Source: Amoebophrya sp. AT5.2 (lineage: Eukaryota > Sar > Dinophyceae > Syndiniales > Amoebophryaceae). Taken from it: a stretch of 12,112 bases of DNA. The stretch spans positions 1-12,112 of the forward strand of contig RXOD01005888.1 in assembly GCA_005223375.1 (NCBI GenBank), read 5' to 3'. Shown piece by piece: positions 7,621-12,112 of the stretch (positions within the stretch are counted from its first letter, which is position 1; each line of letters starts with the position of its first letter). The notes beneath the pieces are model-generated. The model worked only from the letters and a program-made list of their open reading frames with translations, searched no databases and was not told where the DNA came from. Made by a program: the position numbers and the translations under genes.

Positions 7621-10600
7621 TCAGCCGTTGCCGTACTCATCATTATTATGACATATCGTGGCGGACGCCGGCGCACATCCTCCTGTGCCGAACCACTGCC
7701 AGTATTTGTGTGCGAGGGTGGAAGCCAGCGGTCCCAGGTGGTCCGCAAACTTCAAGTGCAAGTACACAACCGTCCACATTTCCTTTCGCCCGGTCGCGAC
7801 CTGGGAATTCCAATGGGCCCACCGCCCCCCTTCCGGATCTGCAATCGCCTCGATCCCTTCCCGAAACACCCGATGCCGCCTCGCCAGGTAGAGGATGTCC
7901 CGCATCGACGGCGTCATGCGCACGTCCTCCGTGCTGCAGGACGAGGAGCGCGCTGCAGCTGCTGCTATCGTGCTAGGACTAAATAATCCACAACGCACGT
8001 AATCGGCGTCGTCAACAACATCTTCTTGAACTTGATCCCCCCGCCACTGTCTGCCGAAGCTGAAGTATCCGCCACAACAAACTTTAGAAGAACAAGAAGC
8101 TGCATGTTGATCCTGCTGCAGCTTGCGCCAGCTGTCTTCTTCGAGAATCACCGCGCGTTCAAAGTCCTCTTCCAGTCGGAACTGGTCCAACCCGTCGACC
8201 AGATCGTCCCGGGACGCCACCCTCGTCAAAACCTTGAACGCCATCTCTCGATACTCGTTGGCGATCCTTCGGGCTGGAACTGGATGCGGGCCGCGGTGGT
8301 GGTGCTCTACACCTGCATCTTCTACCCCTGCACCTGCAACTGCATCTGCTTCGTGTCGTTCGTCAGAACCACTCCCTGCGACTGCGCCCCGGGGCGGGGG
8401 GATCCACTGAAAATATCGGCGCGGGGGCTGCCCCCGATTTAACGCATCCGCCGTGGGCGTGAAGTACCCGTGTTGGTCGTGCTGCAGCTGCCTGCGCCTC
8501 GTAGCAATCCTGTCTCTACTGAGCTCTTCATCTTGGGGCGTAATATCTGGCACTGCGTCCAAAACGGTCCGCCCAAAACGGTCCGCGCTCGCCCGCAAAT
8601 CCAGCCGGAAGAAGGGCAGTACCGCCCGCGCGACAACTCCTGTCGGGTCCCCGATGTCACCGCCGTTTGGTGCTGCGACTACGTCCTCTGATTGCGATGC
8701 ACCGGAAGTTGTTGTAGATTCTGGACGTCTGCTGTACTTTGACGGCTTCTTCAACATTCGATAGCTGCTGTGGCTGGCGGGACCGAAGCGCTCGAAGAGC
8801 ACCAACAAATCCTCCATCTCGCGATATCCGGCTTCGCTGAAGAGGCCGCTCACCGCCCCTGGTCGCGGATTGTACAGATACCAAACGGTCCCCAGGTTTT
8901 CCCGCGCTTCTTTTCTCAAGTGAAAGGTCCGCCGCTTCATTTCGGCGGTGAGAAAGTCCTTCAGCCGGCCGGTGGCGGTCAGGTACCGCCCGGCCGCGGA
9001 GTCCCGAATCTGTCGCCAAATCTCGAAGTTCGTGGGCCGTTGTGGCTCGACACGACGGGGGGAACGTTGCTGCGCGGTTTCGCCGTCTGCACCCGGAAAA
9101 GTGGTTCCAAATACGTCGACCACGTCTTTCAGGAGGGACCCCGCACTGTAGTGCGTGCGCAGGTAGAGCTGGTCGATGTCTGACGGCGGAGAGGAGGACG
9201 CCGTGGAAGGAGCGAACATCGAGCTGTAGGCGCTGCTGCAAGGGCCGGCGAAGTTTGCGAGCTGCGTTGACAAGCCGGAACTCGACGACGTCGACGTCGG
9301 GGGCGAGGGGGGCACGACCTCCGGCACTTCGTCCTCAAGCAGGGTGAACGACGCTGATCGTATCGATAGAGGCCGACTGGGTGGCGCGGCGATAGAAGTT
9401 TTCACCAGGTTAAGCTCAAAGGCGTCCACGTCGCCGTTGCACTGCTCCGTGACCTCTCTTTCAGCGCTAGAGCAGAACGGATAAGGTGCCGTGTTTTTAC
9501 CAGCCGGCGAGCTGCTCGTCGCGTAGGAAGGAGCGAAAGCGCCGCTGTTCCTCGAGTAAGAGGGCGATGGCGTTCTACAACATCTCGTTCTACATCTGGC
9601 GCTCTTCGAACAAGGCGTTCTACAAGATCTGGCGGCACCGCTGTTTTCATCCTTTTCCTCGGCGGTCGTGCTGCATCTTCTCAATCCACGACCTTCAAGG
9701 TAAGACACACGACCAGCTGGCCGCCGTGGACGGTCGTCGACGTCGTCGAGTGCTACTCCAGCTTCGTTTCCATAGCTTTCGACGCACGCCTGCCAGTACG
9801 GTTCCAGTATGCTCTCCTTGATTTCGGCCACGGTCTTGGCCGGCGTCGCTCTCACGATTCTGCTTACCATGGCGTCGGTGGGATGCAGGAGTTGCGAGTA
9901 GTCGCGGTCGAGCAGGAACTTGCCCCAGTATTGCAAACTCAATCGGACCACGACGTCCCGCACAAAGGCACGCGTCTCTTTGCGCTCGGCAGCTGCGGAA
10001 CTCGAAGTCGCACTTCTTTCGGGTTGGTCTGTTTCTACCACGACGTCTTCCGCTTCTACCGCCTCGGTCAAGCGTTTTAGCTCCGCGAGCAGCCACGCGT
10101 TCGCCTTGTCTGCCTGGTCGGGGGACAAGGATTGGTAAAAGCGATTCGTCCCCGCCTTGCCCGCGCCGCTGTGGTCGTCGTGAAGAAACATCGCTTGCAG
10201 TACGTACGCGGCAAATCGCTCCGGAGACTGGAGCAGCAAAAAGTCGGCGAGCTGTCCCAACTTGGTTTCCGCGAAGGGCAATCCGCGAATGAAGAGGTCG
10301 TCCCACAAAGCCGACTTGTTCTGCAAAATCATGGACCACAGCGAACATCTTGGTGGGGGCATGGTGAAGAGTTGTGGGGGGGGACCGCTAGCAGGAGCAG
10401 AAGTGCTTGTTCCACCGCCGTCGCCCTCTGCTCGTGGTTCTGACGCCGTGCGGGAACAACCACGAAACCCGCCGCGCCTGAAGTTGTCCTTCAGCTTTAC
10501 AACCCAAGAACTACTAGATGGTGGCGTATCTTCTTCCACGGGGTCTTGTCCTGCCGAATCCACTGGCGACTGGGATGGCTCTTGTTGAGGAGATGACTGG

Positions 10601-11235
10601 TAGTGCGGTCGTTGGTCATCTTCCCGACTACTGGACGCACTTCTGTATCCACGGCCCTCCCCTTCCGGGCCCACCCCCAGCCAGCACAGGCCCCTCCGAA
10701 ACCACGCTGGACGGGCGGCCGCGTCATTGCTTCTTTCACCTTCTCCCCCACCTCCGCTTTCTGGAGCTCGTGGCACTGCAGCTGCAGCTGCACAACTGGT
10801 GCGACTATCTCGGTCTCGCCTGCTTCTCCCTAGCGGCGCGAGGTACGCATCGAGAATCCACTTCACAAGGTCGGCATTCTCCGTCACCAGTGGACCTAGC
10901 TTAGCCATATCCTCGCTTGAAAGTGGCGCAGGCGTGGCATCCTCTCCGTCTGCCTCTGCCCGCTCCTCGTCGATACTAAAAAGGGTGGTGAGGAGCTCGG
11001 ATTCACAAAAACCATCGCTCCAGAGTACTTGTTGAGGCGAAGACGTATCGCTCGCGTCGCTCGCATCTGCAGATGCTACAACATTTGTTGCGCTCGCTGA
11101 TGCCAATAGGTGGAAACCGGCTGGAGCTGCTGCTGCTGCCAGGTGCGTGTCTCTAACGAGGCCGAATATGACGGCGAGGATCGTCGACGTCCGTACAGTC
11201 GTCCACCAAAGCAGCTGCGAAAATGACACCCTCAT
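7621..11235 (-). CDS. Secreted or membrane-targeted protein of unknown family, 1204 aa
   Basis: I do not recognise the family. The ATG start at 11235 is supported by an in-frame TAG nine codons upstream (11262-11260). The stop is TGA at 7623-7621. The N terminus looks like a signal peptide: basic and polar residues, a hydrophobic core TILAVIFGLV (18-27), then HLAAAAAPAG with possible cleavage at about 33-37. Ordered-looking helical stretches are at about 67-136, 291-395, 420-495, 686-830, 868-930, 986-1045 and 1103-1190. They are rich in Trp, Tyr and Leu and separated by Ser/Gly/Glu/Arg-rich linkers (about 137-290, 640-685, 835-865, 940-985). No catalytic motif, transmembrane helix beyond the N terminus, or repeat domain is evident. 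Residues 509-579 are anomalous, with Cys/Arg-rich sequence and repeat boundaries, and may be an unspliced or exonised insertion. Orientation matches the neighbouring HflX-like gene, but the spacing of over 1 kb gives no functional link. Confidence 0.7.
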   Translation of the reverse strand: MRVSFSQLLWWTTVRTSTILAVIFGLVRDTHLAAAAAPAGFHLLASASATNVVASADASDASDTSSPQQVLWSDGFCESELLTTLFSIDEERAEADGEDATPAPLSSEDMAKLGPLVTENADLVKWILDAYLAPLGRSRRDRDSRTSCAAAAAVPRAPESGGGGEGERSNDAAARPAWFRRGLCWLGVGPEGEGRGYRSASSSREDDQRPHYQSSPQQEPSQSPVDSAGQDPVEEDTPPSSSSWVVKLKDNFRRGGFRGCSRTASEPRAEGDGGGTSTSAPASGPPPQLFTMPPPRCSLWSMILQNKSALWDDLFIRGLPFAETKLGQLADFLLLQSPERFAAYVLQAMFLHDDHSGAGKAGTNRFYQSLSPDQADKANAWLLAELKRLTEAVEAEDVVVETDQPERSATSSSAAAERKETRAFVRDVVVRLSLQYWGKFLLDRDYSQLLHPTDAMVSRIVRATPAKTVAEIKESILEPYWQACVESYGNEAGVALDDVDDRPRRPAGRVSYLEGRGLRRCSTTAEEKDENSGAARSCRTPCSKSARCRTRCCRTPSPSYSRNSGAFAPSYATSSSPAGKNTAPYPFCSSAEREVTEQCNGDVDAFELNLVKTSIAAPPSRPLSIRSASFTLLEDEVPEVVPPSPPTSTSSSSGLSTQLANFAGPCSSAYSSMFAPSTASSSPPSDIDQLYLRTHYSAGSLLKDVVDVFGTTFPGADGETAQQRSPRRVEPQRPTNFEIWRQIRDSAAGRYLTATGRLKDFLTAEMKRRTFHLRKEARENLGTVWYLYNPRPGAVSGLFSEAGYREMEDLLVLFERFGPASHSSYRMLKKPSKYSRRPESTTTSGASQSEDVVAAPNGGDIGDPTGVVARAVLPFFRLDLRASADRFGRTVLDAVPDITPQDEELSRDRIATRRRQLQHDQHGYFTPTADALNRGQPPRRYFQWIPPPRGAVAGSGSDERHEADAVAGAGVEDAGVEHHHRGPHPVPARRIANEYREMAFKVLTRVASRDDLVDGLDQFRLEEDFERAVILEEDSWRKLQQDQHAASCSSKVCCGGYFSFGRQWRGDQVQEDVVDDADYVRCGLFSPSTIAAAAARSSSCSTEDVRMTPSMRDILYLARRHRVFREGIEAIADPEGGRWAHWNSQVATGRKEMWTVVYLHLKFADHLGPLASTLAHKYWQWFGTGGCAPASATICHNNDEYGNG
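9499..9721 (-). repeat. 213-bp in-frame segment bounded by CCAGCTGGT-type direct repeats
   Basis: On the minus strand GCCAGCTGGT (9721-9712) and GCCGGCTGGT (9508-9499) form a direct repeat with one mismatch, spaced 213 bp apart, which is exactly 71 codons. The boundary words match the intron boundary repeat of the neighbouring HflX-like gene. The second copy runs into GGTAAAAACACGG, resembling that intron's donor GGTAAAAGCCGGT. Just inside the first copy, CGTGTGTCTTACC is an imperfect reverse complement of it. The segment also holds three near copies of TTGTAGAACGCC between about 9570 and 9635. Its translation in the host frame is unusually Cys/Arg-rich. It may be a stop-free intron, an exonised insertion or a local duplication. 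Confidence 0.5.
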
Positions 11236-12040
11236 TGTTGATGCTGACGGGGACGAGTACTAGTCGAAGATGAAAACGGTCTCAGCATCATTAACATTAT
11301 GCAGACTACCTAGAGCTAGACCACGGCTCTCGGCAACTTCTACCGTCAAGCAATCATACCTTTGCTCGTACAGAGTATTCCTACACAGAGGTCTCGGTAT
11401 CTGGGGGTTAGGGAGAAGAATGCTGATCCTCTCTGATCACTGCACGCGACCTGCGTGAGTTGTGTCGTGACGAAGTTCTGAAGAAAGTCAAGCTGGTGGT
11501 CAGACAGATGCTTTCGTTCTCATCCAAAGACGCGCAACAGATTTCAATGAATCTGTCTTGCGGCGATCCGGGGAGCCGAGAAAAGCACGAGCTGCACAAG
11601 AAAGAACATCGAAATGGCGCTAAGCGGAAAGTGGGTTAACGCTTCATCAACAATCAGTATGGTGCGTATCACTTCATTGTAATTGCATCATTGTAAGTAA
11701 GTACACTCGCTCTCGTTCGAAGTCGGTATCAAGACGACAATCAATCTACCACGAATCTTGTACCGCCAGCAGCAGCACCGAGCGCCCCCTCAGTAACTAT
11801 TTCAGCTTCCGTCACCGCCGTCCACTGCGCTACGATTACTCCACCACAGGCAGAGAGAACCTCTCGAGCCGCGGCCGCCGTCGCTTAAGTTTTTTAGTCG
11901 TATATCTCTGGTATACAGTCACAGTCTGTTTAGGATTAGGTCCTTGATGACGTCCCTACTGCTAGGCGCAATTGCTGAGAGAAGTTGAAGCATTTTTGTG
12001 ATGATAGACATAGAACGCAAGAGTCTAGCTGTAATTCCGG
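11236..12040. other. Upstream region of the 1204-residue gene
   Basis: No gene is supported here. The only structure near the start codon is an 8-bp inverted repeat, GATGCTGA (11240-11247) and TCAGCATC (11282-11289), just upstream of the ATG. Promoter elements are not recognisable, and a TATA-box call would be guesswork. Confidence 0.4.
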
Positions 12041-12081
12041 GCCCTGTCTCTCTGTACTATAGTCGTCGTACGAGACAGGGC
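12041..12081. repeat. Strong hairpin GCCCTGTCTC / GAGACAGGGC
   Basis: Arms 12041-12050 and 12072-12081 are perfect 10-bp reverse complements. Inside, GTAC (12054-12057) pairs with GTAC (12068-12071), extending the stem to 14 bp with a 3-nt bulge and a 10-nt loop. It lies in non-coding DNA at the right edge of the window. It could be an RNA structure at the 3' end of a gene beyond the edge, or part of a small inverted-repeat element. Confidence 0.5.
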
Positions 12082-12112
12082 AGTCGTAGTTACAAAGATC
12101 CACATTGTTACC

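Noticed and set aside
8300..8370. CTGCAYCT-type repeats as a satellite
   Set aside because: They are short and irregular, and are explained by an Ala/Gly/Val-rich linker in the 1204-residue protein.
9497..9700. A complete, simple GT-AG intron at the 213-bp segment
   Set aside because: The 3' boundary copy (GCCGGCTGGT) has no AG at the needed position, and the GGTAA ends face outward. I report the segment as unexplained instead of calling an intron.
540..11235. Global stop-codon reassignment in this genome
   Set aside because: More than 3000 codons across the two genes are free of TAA, TAG and TGA while containing many CAG and CAA glutamines. Gene ends also coincide with stops. Only the short 9497-9700 segment hints at sense stops.
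1..12112. tRNA, rRNA, CRISPR array, transposase or spliced-leader gene
   Set aside because: No cloverleaf, rRNA core, regular spacer-repeat array, transposase motif or dinoflagellate leader-like sequence was recognised on either strand by eye.

Overview
The window looks like nuclear DNA of a compact protist genome. There are no bacterial signals such as Shine-Dalgarno sites or operon overlaps. One gene is cleanly interrupted by a spliceosomal-type intron. The proteins carry long Ser/Glu/Gly-rich low-complexity insertions, and all coding sequence lies on the minus strand. The intron has terminal inverted repeats and is bounded by a perfect 10-bp direct repeat that is itself a palindrome, which is the signature of an introner element. 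Unidirectional genes plus repeat-bounded introns are known from parasitic dinoflagellates of the Amoebophrya (Syndiniales) type. I infer a dinoflagellate, perhaps a syndinian, but nothing in the window proves the species.

Layout in the direction of transcription, right to left: (1) 12112-11236, upstream DNA without a recognisable gene, including a strong hairpin at 12041-12081. (2) 11235-7621, a single-ORF gene for a 1204-residue protein with a signal-peptide-like N terminus and no family I can name. (3) 7620-6490, non-coding DNA with an inverted repeat, a 3' splice-site-like motif and a hairpin just before the next gene. (4) 6489-540, a two-exon gene for an HflX-family (GTPBP6-like) GTPase of about 1849 residues. 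Exon 1 holds the HflX N-terminal domain, the P-loop and the DTVG motif. Exon 2 holds NKCD and the SAR motif. Neither exon alone encodes a complete GTPase. Removing the 400-nt intron (4265-3866) joins them in frame. (5) 539-1, downstream DNA with a short tandem repeat and a T14 tract.

The HflX-like gene is highly expanded. Its G domain, normally under 200 residues, is spread over roughly 965 residues by insertions between G1 and G3, G3 and G4, and G4 and G5. The N terminus from the first ATG has no acidic residue for its first 67 positions and many arginines, suggesting mitochondrial import, as for the human mitochondrial homologue GTPBP6.

The most interesting signal is the introner-like intron. 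A second copy of its CCAGCTGGT boundary motif flanks a compositionally odd, in-frame 213-bp segment in the neighbouring 1204-residue gene (9499-9721). In another frame of the same strand that segment reads as a plausible amphipathic helix broken only by TGA and TAG codons. I see no evidence that the two genes share a pathway, and no tRNA, rRNA, CRISPR array or transposase gene.
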